Assembly: GCA_947561715.1 (NCBI GenBank) | Contig: OX387202.1 | Location: forward strand, 7,701,001 to 7,765,000 | Length of the DNA: 64,000 bases | Reading direction: 5' to 3' | From: Ascidia mentula | Lineage: Eukaryota > Chordata > Ascidiacea > Phlebobranchia > Ascidiidae | Part shown: positions 46,601-56,689 of the stretch, in pieces | Numbering within the stretch: the stretch's first letter is position 1 | Layout: each line of letters starts with the position of its first letter | Notes under the pieces: model-generated | Told to the model about the DNA's origin: nothing | Database searches by the model: none | The model's input: only the letters and a program-made list of their open reading frames with translations | Position numbers and translations under genes: made by a program

Positions 46601-48430
46601 GCTCTAATTTAGAATTGCAACCGACAATGAAGACGACAAAGAGTCAATCAAATCGGATTTAGAGTCATTCACATCAGACAACATTGATATTGAAAACAAA
46701 AACCAACCTCATGCTTCACAGAATGATCAAGATGTGGATGTTGAAAGTGGTGGCGAGAATAAAGTAAAGACAAACTTTAACGGTAAAAGATATTATATGG
46801 GTAATAATGAGACAGATTTGTTGATGCGAATAAAATAAATACAATTAAAGATGATGAAGATAAGGAAGGAAATGAAGTGGTTGCAGACTTGGAAGATAAT
46901 TATGACGATGATAATTTTGAGAACGCCAGTATATCAGAACATGGTGAAACTTTCGAAAATGGCCCAACAAAAGAAGAAACAGAAGAATTGGTATTTATTC
47001 CTTATGTTTGCTTGAAGCAAATTGCCATGTTGTGGTAATAGATTATTTGTTTGACAATATAAAAATTTTTTTCTAAAAATATAAAAATAATTTGGATTAA
47101 TCAGCACTCCACAAATACATGAAGTATAAAAGTTCTACATTAACACGTAGTCTTTGTAGTTAAACATGTCTCTACAATAAAATCAAAATAAAACTTCCAA
47201 GAATGATATGACAAAAAGTACATGGTATAAGTAAAGATTTATTTTCCCACACAAGCAAAGGAGCTGCAATTGTAACAATCTCAGTGATTTACTATTGGTA
47301 TAAAATGTCACTTGATTTTTCTAGGGATCTGCAAGTCTAACAGTTTCAATCAACCATTTTACACTTGAAAACAACACAAGCATGTGGGATGATGTGGAAC
47401 AAATATTTGTTGAATATGAATTCCTTGGTTCAGTTGAGGAAATGCCAAATTCGGTTCCAATTCCTTCTTCAAAGGAAGGAAAAATCCCAATTAATTTTCA
47501 TTCAGGTAAAGTTTATGTTGTTTATCACCGATTTCTGAACTAATGACCGGTGGTGGGAGTAGGGAATATCAGTGTATTAGTAGTGTCAGTATTTTTTTAC
47601 AAAAACTTTTGATAATCCTGTGGTAAAAACATTGAACAAATAACCATTTCAACAAATAAAATGCTTGTGTGTAATTGCATAGCCATCTACGCATCCCCAA
47701 GTAGTAACAAATATAACGGTCATAAAGTTTTGTGGTTCAGTAACAAATGGCTTATTTTGTGCATCCCTGTATAACACATATATTAGTTCTCCCCACAGAC
47801 ATTATCAAAACCAAATATGGATTGAATTAAAAATGAATGTTCATTAGAGTGTGACCACATCGCAAGTAACACAAATACTTTCAACCACAGTGCACGATGG
47901 AACACACAAAGAGAAGCGAGATATTTTAGCTGACATGTTGAAAACTGGTCAAAGTACCTTTAAGTTTACTGTTGTGTCAGAACCTGTGGATGATGATGGT
48001 GAAAAAGAATGTGATGAAATTGGTAAGAATTACTTTAATTAAGTGTGATTTTATAACATATGAAAAGTAAAATACATACTTTTTTGCAACCTTACTTTGC
48101 ATTGTTTCTGTTTTGTTAAAACTGCTTAATTTTGATTTTGATGCAGGACAAACATGAGCTTCATGTAAAGTGACATACTTTCATGTCCATAATTTCCATC
48201 ATAATAATCTGTTGTCTTTTTGACATTTTTACTTAGGCACGGCATCATTTGACATTGCATCTATTTTGAAAAATGGAACTGATGTGCAGAGTCACGATAT
48301 CCAGGTACAAAACCTGATAAATCCACGCAAAGTGATTGGCAACCTCAATATTGATGTAAAAGCCTTGCAAGTTTTGAAAGTCATTAAATTGGAATTAAAA
48401 GCAAGGTTGGAGGAAGATGATAAAATGTGA
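31660..48430 (+). CDS. RPGRIP1L: RPGRIP1-like protein (nephrocystin-8), 30 exons
   Basis: Core scaffold of the ciliary transition zone, needed for ciliary gating and Hedgehog signalling in vertebrates. Exons: 31660-31799, 31871-31932, 32111-32214, 34054-34205, 35379-35536, 35950-36094, 36988-37108, 37230-37348, 38412-38551, 38606-38716, 38947-39066, 39141-39259, 39933-40034, 40217-40282, 40455-40651, 40705-40774, 40927-41056, 42492-42574, 42636-42795, 42896-43050, 43156-43281, 44699-44862, 45416-45500, 45872-45931, 46172-46317, 46613-46782, 46851-46990, 47325-47510, 47848-48022, 48237-48430. About 1,299 residues (human 1,315). Coiled coils fill residues 1-550 ([38 protein letters not shown]). 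Two C2 domains follow (about 555-713; about 745-890, with [20 protein letters not shown]). Next comes an acidic linker, then the C-terminal RPGR-interacting domain (from about 1,116, with FKFTVVSEP). The ATG at 31660 has a good context. The frame is also open upstream, so a longer N-terminus is possible. The exon 28 donor (GTTTAT) was chosen to keep phase. Confidence 0.93.
32296..32896 (-). mobile_element. Diverged reverse copy of the 8663-9089 hAT-type element (RPGRIP1L intron 3)
   Basis: The left end, CATAGACACCTAG, continues GTTTTCAT and GGGCGGCTATATTGTGACG, as in the complement of the 8663-9089 right end. Next come GCATGAGG and AGCCAAAAGGGC. The right end, GGGCGCCTATG, is the partner inverted repeat. 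At 601 bp it is longer than the 427-bp copy, and the right half has little match. No clean 8-bp duplication flanks it, so it is older or rearranged. Confidence 0.7.
33226..33263 (-). repeat. Conserved retroelement stem motif (hammerhead-like)
   Basis: On the minus strand it reads CTGAGAAAG, a 7-bp stem with one bulge and a GGAT loop, then GGCGAAACGTC. CTGA...GAAAC around a stem is the core layout of the small hammerhead motifs reported in Penelope-like retroelements. It is 120 bp before a LINE-like coding tail. Cleavage competence is unproven because stems I and III were not resolved. Confidence 0.4.
33387..34035 (+). mobile_element. Non-LTR retrotransposon (LINE) 3' fragment in RPGRIP1L intron 3
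   Basis: The frame at 33387-33674 gives the typical C-terminal tail of CR1/L2-like reverse transcriptases: [35 protein letters not shown], then [13 protein letters not shown]. It is followed by about 360 bp of 3' sequence ending in GATGACGAAAAAATAAAC just before exon 4 at 34054. The reverse transcriptase catalytic part is absent, so the copy is 5'-truncated, as LINE copies usually are. The clade is not certain. Confidence 0.6.
41775..42222. mobile_element. Possible inverted-repeat element in RPGRIP1L intron 17
   Basis: ATTCGGC and GCCGAATTGACCGAATC near the left are mirrored by GGCCGAATC and GGCCGAAACCGAATC near the right. The interior has higher GC than the flanks. No target duplication was recognised. 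Repeated ATTCGG blocks at both ends are a habit of some hAT-type non-autonomous elements. Confidence 0.35.
44205..44290. repeat. Degenerate ~24-bp tandem repeat in RPGRIP1L intron 21
   Basis: Three to four imperfect copies of a unit like GTTGCATTGTTACCAAACA, with about 24-bp spacing. Confidence 0.6.
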
Positions 48431-50799
48431 TTTTTTATCAAATTTACAATATAGTGCAGTATTTTTTGTAAGTGCTTGCGAATTGTTTGTCACAATGTTT
48501 ATTTAAAAATAAAATCTCAAAGTGCATATTTTTGTTTCTTCATGGATCATTTGATCACAAATGAAAAACAGGAGTTAATAAAATGGGATTTTTTGTACAC
48601 TACAGATTTTAGTTTTCTTCACGTGGCTTGCTTGTTCTGAGACGAAACCAGGGTTGCCATTTGGATATTTTGCACTAATGGGACATGATAGGCCGAAACA
48701 GTCGCACAGTTTGCAGCTGACTCAAACATTATTGGCTCCCATTGCTTACACTTGTTTTTAATATTATGGTTATCCAGGCCATGCAGCTCAGCCCGTTTTT
48801 ACGCACTGTAGTCGCATGATGCCAGTCGTTTTGCTTTAACAATATACACACATACACGATGCTCCCTTTTTTATCGACTCTAGAGAAAATGTCAACATTT
48901 CTATTTTGGGTGTATTGAGCTCCATTTCGGCCTGATTCAAATTCACCTGAACGGAATGCGATTTGTGCACTCGTGCCATCCAGTTTACGATTCTTCGTAT
49001 CACCCCAGGCAACATCGATGACATAAGGACACTGCACTCTTTATTAGGCTCACAAAAAGCACAAGCGTCGATACGGAAGTTCACTGAACACAACCTGCAG
49101 ACCATGACGTCACTATACTCGCCGACATCAATCGAAGACTTTCAATTTCGTAACGACTATGAACATCATTCGAGAAACAATATCAGCGGTATGATGTGAC
49201 CTGCAATTGGCATTTACATGACAACTGAAAAATGGAAATCACATGCCATGTACAACAATTGTTTGTGCATTACGTGGGAAGCAATAGACACGAACAACGT
49301 TTTTCCTTCACGGCCATGGGAAAATTTATGTAGCATTCTTCTATGTATTTTTATCGTTTTTAATTGTTTTCCCCACCTTTTGCTAACTTAATATTTTTTT
49401 GAATTTGGTCTTTCGAAATCGCTCTCTACTCTTTTACATTACACCCCGTCGTTCTACTTTCGTCAGTATATTTCAATTGCGTCCTTCAAGTTGCACTACT
49501 TCGTAATCCCAGCAATAACTTTCTTATTGCTTCTGTCTCGTTTTGATGTCGCCATATGTATTTGTGACTCTTTTCACAAATAGACAGGTCAGAACTTTTA
49601 GTTTCACAGATCAGTCCAGATCTCGGTTTTGGTCTCGAACTTATTGCGTCCAAGAACAGACTTTGTTGGGAGACTGTAAGTCTTGTCCTGACTTGAATTT
49701 TGGTCGCGGTGATTAAATTCCTTCAAAACTCTCTGATAAACCATCCGTCTATTAACCGTTCACAATCACCCAGATACCTAACTACCCGACATAAATTAGC
49801 TAACTGGCACTCGTTTACTTGAACTGCAAGATAGCCCAGTATTTCTCGTCAACGCACGCACGTTCTTTTAGCAACTAGCACGCTACAATTCAGTGTTTCA
49901 ATTCTTTTATGTTAACTCGCTAAGTCACTTTTTGTATTAGCTAGCTCAGTCACAAACGCGCTTGGACAATTTAATTCAAACCAATTAATATTGCAATGCG
50001 TCTATCTTTAAATAAAAAAATGGTAAAGAACACGCAAAGCAGCCTTAATTTTAGATATAGCATCCGAGTGCATTCATTTAAAAGCTGCATGCTTCACAAA
50101 GGTGTTTCGTCAACAGTGCTACTGTTCGCATTGCCAGGTATGACGGCAGAACTTCGCGCTTCCCGATCATCACTAGGGTTGCAAAGTTGCAATCTGTATC
50201 ATTTCCGGAAAATGCGTGTATTTGGCTCACATTCAACACGGACACTAACAAGTTCACAAGCACGGCTTTCTGTCACGAAAACATACATTTATCAGCCAAG
50301 TTATTCACTGATATTATGCCAGTAAAGGATGTGCTTACCAGTGTTTTGAGCCAAATAGAAAAATATCATTCAGATTCAGATTGCTTACACCAATTTAAAT
50401 CATTAGCGGTGCCACTGAAATGTCTTTCGATTGCACCGCAACACTTAAAAATATGTTTGAAACGCTCTTTTCTGAGACCAATCATGTCATGTACGTGCTG
50501 ATTGTTTACGTCAGCCATAAATAAGAACGATTTTCAAATTCACGCAAGTGCCCAGTCATTACTATCTAACTCATGCAAGTACAAATAGTAGTAATGTTTA
50601 TCGTTACACCTGCATCTATCACATCATATTGGAGAACAGTTCCCAGTATCGTGATGCTATTGTTTGACATGCAATTGCTTGGTCCCGACATCAACCTGTT
50701 TACAACTCGATTAGAACGAACATTCATTGTGGAATTCAAGCCCTTCCTCAATTCCACCTCACAGTTCTTCAACTGGTTGCATAAGGTCGGTCAAGTTTT
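48431..50799. other. Downstream of RPGRIP1L; no gene recognised
   Basis: The CDS is followed by a poly(A) signal. From about 48600 the base composition rises in GC, and several unrelated open frames of 60-110 codons occur on both strands with no family similarity that I can name. This part abuts a Pao fossil and may include its flank, but nothing ties it to a specific part. Confidence 0.3.
48508..48513 (+). terminator. Poly(A) signal of RPGRIP1L
   Basis: AATAAA, 78 bp after the stop codon at 48428-48430. Confidence 0.65.
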
Positions 50800-53462
50800 A
50801 ATATTTAGTCAACCCCCACGTTAGTGGGTTTCCAGGGGTAATCCGTTCTTTTGGTAAGGCAACTATGATTTGCGACCCTGCCTTGGCGTGCCGCAATTTG
50901 CAGCTCGTACACTGACGCACAACGCGCCGTACAGCTGAATGTCCCTTAATTACCCAATACTTACCATCATAAGCGCACTGACGCGAGCACATCCTTCGAA
51001 GTCCTTCGAAGCGGTGATAATAATCTATGATTAAATCCGTTACATGGTGGTGATGGGGCAGAATTACCTGATATTTCTGTTGTAAATCCAAGTCTGATTT
51101 ACGTAAACTTCCTCCAACATGAATTATTCTGTTGACGACACAAGGGTAGAGCTTGCACATCGATGACGTGTAGCCTGTTGAACAAAGGAGTTTAAAAACT
51201 TTTGCAGTTCACCAGATTCACTAGTCAGCAGGAAAAGCTTCTCGTTGCACCAATTGCAGGATATTTCTCGTTGCCAGATCCAACTCTCGAACTGTTAGAC
51301 CAACCGAGAAAAATTTCGGGGTTTCAGTGAAAACTGCAGCTCCTCTTCGTCCGTATTTCCACAGCAGACAAGTCCTGAAGCGGGTTAACCAGGCAACTGA
51401 TTTTTGTAAGGTAACCCACGAGGAGAAATGTTGCAACAGGCTCTGTAAAGGCATTTGGTTAACGGTCACATTTCGAGATCTGCATTCAGCACGGGAAGGA
51501 CATGCGGTTGATCTGGCCCAAATTTCCGACCTTTCCACAGGAATTCTGGGCCCCTAAACCTTTTCAAATTCGCTGGGCATCACTTTGGGGAAGTGGGTCG
51601 TCCCAACCAAGTTGTTGGTTGCACAGATTCTGCATCAGTCTTTTCATGGGAAGAACAAATGGTTGAATAAACCCCTGCGGGTCATAGACCTGACTGATCA
51701 TGACAACATGCCACGGCGAGTATGTGGTTTTTCCTTTATATTCACACGAATTCCAAAACAGTCGTTGGCCATGTCCTACTGAACACCCAACGCTCTTTCC
51801 ATCGGCAAGTTCGATAAATCCAAGTTCAACACCGCACCTGAGCGGTCGTCCTGGTCTACAGATTCAAGCACAACAAACGAGTTGCTGAGAAATTTCGTCA
51901 GATGAAATTCTCCCTCACGCAAAATGGCACTTACATCCTTGATAAGCTCAGTGGCCAGGGCAACTGTTGACACTGACTTAAGACAGTCGTCTACATAAAA
52001 ATTCTTTAAAACAGTCTCAACAACAGGGGTCGAAAACAAGTCCTTCTTATCCAACGCTGCTTTTCTTAGCGCAAAATTGCACATCTCGGCGAAGAGGTGG
52101 CACCAAACAAATGCACACAACAGCTTGTCGTTCAAAGACGATCTCTTGTAGAAAGCAGCACAGTCGAAAACAATTCTAAATTTGCTACCCGTAGCATGAT
52201 ATGGTATGTACCATGTTTGCTCTGTACATGGCAAACAGTCTGGGGGTATTTTTCGCGCAAACCCTTGTTTTAAGTAATCCTCTATTTTTTCTTTGTACTT
52301 TTCAAAAACTGGGTATCTTTCTCAAAACGCCGCTTGAGATGTAGCAAGCGTCGCTCTGCCAAAAGTCTATTGTGTGGCAGCTTCGGTTCGGGCGACTTCC
52401 AAGGTAACGCAATCTGGTAATGTCCATCTACTTTGATGACACTCTCCTCCATAATGGAAATAGCGCGTTTGTCATCAAGTGACAGTCCCGGGCCCAGATG
52501 GCCTTTCTCCTGAAACTCATTACTGTACAGTTGATCTAACTGGCGATGTAGTTCCGTGTCTGAATGCATAAGTTGATACAGGCTTTCTGGCTGTGATGTT
52601 TTCTTCCTGGGTCAAACAAGCACCAACCCAACCCAGTGCGTATAGCAACGGGGTCGCCTCGAGTGCCACACACAACATCGCGTTGTTCGTGCGCCTCATA
52701 CACATCGGCTGCAACAAGCAAGCCAATGTCTGGGCAATCAATTACAGGAAATTCAAGGTGGCGGATGTGTAGATACCGCTTAACATCATTTACTGTAGGA
52801 ATGCTAACCTGTAAGTTCGGCAACTTGGGCACGACCATGACATTTTCCATAAAAAATCGTTCGTTGTCCTTTCAACCCTGTACTGATAACGAAACTTCAC
52901 TACTGCGCAGTGTCTGCGTTCCATTTAAGGTGGTTATCGTTGAGTTGTCCTCCACACCACGCAATCCCAGCCTTTCTGCCAAGACCTTAGAGCAAAGTGA
53001 AGTATCCGATCCGTCATCCAGAAATGCATGGGTAAAGCAAGGCTTTGAATTCGTACCAAATACAGTCACTGGCACCACTTTCAGACGCACAGAGCTAGCT
53101 CGTAGCGTGGCAGCAGACGTTCCTGACACGCCAGCCCCATGACCTTCCACCGGTGAACTTGTGCGTTGACCCGATGGAGCAGTAGGATGTGTCCAATGTA
53201 GTAGTGTGTGGTGCCTTTTTCCATAATCCTCTACTCGACACACCTGATTCAATTTGCACTCGGACGCGAAACGATCGGGACGAAAGCAATTGTAACGCAG
53301 CTTGTTACGACGTATCAATGCGTGGCGTTCTTTCAGCGGCTGTTTCTTTAAGTTCTCGCATTTCCTCAAAAAGTGAAAGGCTTCGCAATCGGGGCAGGTT
53401 TGAGTGGGTCGGAGGGAGTCGTGATTCACAAAAGTCTCCACTGAGACACCGTTGATTACCAT
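50800..53462 (-). mobile_element. BEL/Pao LTR-retroelement fossil (gag zinc knuckles to integrase)
   Basis: This is the most complete Pao copy here. On the minus strand, in order: a gag C-terminal zinc-knuckle region (CPDCEAFHFLRKC), the aspartic protease region (AFLDDGSDTSLCS), the protease-RT linker ([19 protein letters not shown]), reverse transcriptase with a YVDD box (FYVDDCLKSV), and near 50800-51160 the H2C2 zinc-binding start of integrase (VRQCTSCKLRHAKAG). It is broken in several places. The integrase core, the front of gag and both LTRs were not found. The gag side stops where the palindromic satellite begins (about 53460). Confidence 0.85.
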
Positions 53463-53816
53463 TGAGTAGGATATGGTGGCCTATACATTTTTCCATAAGA
53501 AAAAAAATTTCGTTTCGAATTTCGTTTTCCCGAAACAAATTTTGTTTTGAAATAATCAATTTTGTTTCCAAAAGCAAATTTCGAAACAGAGTTCAAAACG
53601 AATTTGAGAAAAGGTGGTTATGGTTAAAAACGAAATTCGAAACAAATTTTTTGGAAAAACTTTTTTGAAAAAGTAAATATCGCTTGATGGAAACAAAGAG
53701 CTGATATTCAATATAACGACGTCAGTACTCAAAAACGTAGTTTTGTAAACAAATTTTGTTAACAAATCAAAGTCCGTTTTGAAATGCCCAAATTTTGAAG
53801 TATCAAAAATGAAACT
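53463..53816. repeat. Degenerate A/T-rich palindromic flank of the satellite
   Basis: Multiple short blocks such as TTCGTTTCGAA, GAAACAAATTTTG and TTTTGTTTCC in both orientations. They resemble fragments of the 77-bp unit but are not in register with the array. Confidence 0.6.
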
Positions 53817-56625
53817 GTGAAAACAAAATTTGTTTTCGAAACAAAATTCGTTTACAAATGCCTTTCGATCGTTACTATCTATGTTTCCCATAGCGAGAAA
53901 CAAAATTTGTTTTCGAAACAAAATTCGTTTACAAATGTCTTTGGATCGTTACTATCTATGTTGCCCATAGCGGGAAACAAAATTTGTTTTCGAAACAAAA
54001 TTCGTTTACAAATGCCTTTGGATCGTTACTATCTATGTTGCCCATAGCGGGAAACAAAATATGTTTTCGAAACAAAATTCGTTTACAAATGCCTTTGGAT
54101 TGTTACTATCTATGTTGCTCATAGCGGGAAACAAAATATGTTTTCGAAACAAAATTCGTTTACAAATGCCTTTGGATCGTTACTATCTATGTTGCCCATA
54201 GGGGGAAACAAAATTTGTTTTCGAAACAAAATTCGTTTACAAATGCCTTTGGATCGTTACTATCTATGTTGCCCATAGGGGGAAACAAAATATGTTTTCG
54301 AAACAAAATTCGTTTACAAATGCCTTTCGATCGTTACTATCTATGTTGCCCATAGGGGGAAACAAAATTTGTTTTCGAAACAAAATTCGTTAACAAATGC
54401 CTTTGGATCGTTACTATCTATGTTGCCCATAGCGGGAAACAAAATTTGTTTTCGAAACAAAATTCGTTTACAAATGCCTTTCGATCGTTACTATCTATGT
54501 TGCCCATAGCGAGAAACAAAATTTGTTTTCGAAACAAAATTCGTTTACAAATGTCTTTGGATCGTTACTATCTATGTTGCCCATAGCGGGAAACAAAATT
54601 TGTTTTCGAAACAAAATTCGTTTACAAATGCCTTTGGATCGTTACTATCTATGTTGCCCATAGCGGGAAACAAAATATGTTTTCGAAACAAAATTCGTTT
54701 ACAAATGCCTTTGGATTGTTACTATCTATGTTGCTCATAGCGGGAAACAAAATATGTTTTCGAAACAAAATTCGTTTACAAATGCCTTTAGTACGTTACT
54801 CACTATGTTGTAAACAGTGGGAAACAAAATTCGTTTTCGAAACAAAATTCGTTTACAAATGCCTTTGGATCGTTATTATCTATGTTGCCCATAGCGGGAA
54901 ACAAAATTTGTTTTCGAAACAAAATTCGTTTACAAATGCCTTTGGATCGTTATTATCTATGTTGCCCATAGCGGGAAACAAAATATGTTTTCGAAACAAA
55001 ATTCGTTTACAAATGCCTTTGGATTGTTACTATCTATGTTGCTCATAGCGGGAAACAAAATATGTTTTCGAAACAAAATTCGTTTACAAATGCCTTTGGA
55101 TCGTTACTATCTATGTTGCCCATAGGGTGAAAAAAAAATATATATTTTCGAAACAAAATTCGTCTACAAATGCCTTTTGATCGTTACTATCTATGTTGCC
55201 CATAGGGTGAAACAAAATTTGTTTCCGAAACAAAATTCGTTTACAAATGCCTTTCGATCGTTACTATCTATGTTGCCCATAGCGGGAAACAAAATTTGTT
55301 TTCGAAACAAAATTCGTTCACAAATGCCTTTGGATCGTTACTATCTATGTTGCCCATAGCGGGAAACAAAATTTGTTTCCGAAACAAAACTCGTTTACAA
55401 ATGCCTTTGGATCGATACTATCTATGTTGCTCATAGCGGGAAACAAAATTTGTTTTCGAAACAAAATTCGTTTACAAATGCCTTTGGATCGTTACTATCT
55501 ATGTTGCCCATAGCGGGAAACAAAATTTGTTTTCGAAACAAAATTCGTTTACAAATGCCTTTGGATCGTCACTATCTATGTTGCCCATAGCGGGAAACAA
55601 AATTTGTTTTCGAAACAAAATTCGTTTACAAATGCCTTTGGATTGTTACTATCTATGTTGCTCATAGCGGGAAACAAAATATGTTTTCGAAACAAAATTC
55701 GTTTACAAATGCCTTTAGTACGTTACTCACTATGTTGTTAACAGTGGGAAACAAAATTCGTTTTCGAAACAAAATTCGTTTACAAATGCCTTTGGATCGT
55801 TATTATCTATGTTGCCCATAGCGGGAAACAAAATATGTTTTCGAAACAAAATTCGTTTACAAATGCCTTTGGATTGTTACTATCTATGTTGCTCATAGCG
55901 GGAAACAAAATATGTTTTCGAAACAAAATTCGTTTACAAATGCCTTTGGATCGTTACTATCTATGTTGCCCATAGGGGGAAAAAAAAATATATATTTTCG
56001 AAACAAAATTCGTTTACAAATGCCTTTCGATCGTTACTATCTATGTTGCCCATAGGGTGAAACAAAATTTGTTTTCGAAACAAAATTCGTTTACAAATGC
56101 CTTTCGATCGTTACTATCTATGTTGCCCATAGCGGGAAACAAAATTTGTTTCCGAAACAAAATTCGTTCACAAATGCCTTTGGATCGTTACTATCTATGT
56201 TGCCCATAGCGGGAAACAAAATTTGTTTCCGAAACAAAATTCGTTTACAAATGCCTTTGGATCGATACTATCTATGTTGCTCATAGCGGGAAACAAAATT
56301 TGTTTTCGAAACAAAATTCGTTTACAAATGCCTTTGGATCGTTACTATCTATGTTGCTCATAGCGGGAAACAAAATTTGTTTTCGAAACAAAATTCGTTT
56401 ACAAATGCCTTTGGATCGTCACTATCTATGTTGCCCATAGCGGGAAACAAAATTTGTTTTCGAAACAAAATTCGTTTACAAATGCCTTTCGATCGTTACT
56501 ATCTATGTTGCCCATAGCAGGAAACAAAATTTGTTTTCGAAACAAAATTCGTTCACAAATGACTTTGATCTGTTACTCACTATAGTGACCATAGTGGGAA
56601 ACCAAATTTGTTTTTGTGTTTAAAA
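53817..56625 (+). repeat. Tandem array of a 77-bp satellite, about 36 copies
   Basis: The unit contains GCCTTTGGATCGTTACTATC, TATGTTGCCCATAGCGGG and AAACAAAATTTGTTTTCGAA. Spacing between equivalent positions (53940 and 54017) is 77 bp. Variants include GGATTGTTAC, TTGCTCATAG, an A-run unit with ATATATATTTTCG, and a TTAGTACGTTACTCAC unit. The last copy, near 56560-56620, is a distinct variant with CTCACTATAGTGACCATAG. Because 77 is not a multiple of 3, the open frames here are a by-product. Confidence 0.95.
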
Positions 56626-56689
56626 CTTCACGTCAAATGACTTCAAAATAAAGCAAATGTAGGCGGCCAACCATCAGAATTTGACAGTA

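Noticed and set aside
48729-49199. Overlapping minus-strand frames of 89-102 codons with several cysteines, and a plus-strand frame opposite
   Set aside because: No recognisable domain, overlapping on both strands, and no splice context. Cysteine spacing is irregular.
50187-50824. Plus-strand frames next to the Pao fossil
   Set aside because: They lie opposite the expected Pao strand and match no family known to me.
53817-55360. Open frames of 60-123 codons in the 77-bp array
   Set aside because: By-product of a tandem repeat with few stops; the frame shifts from unit to unit.
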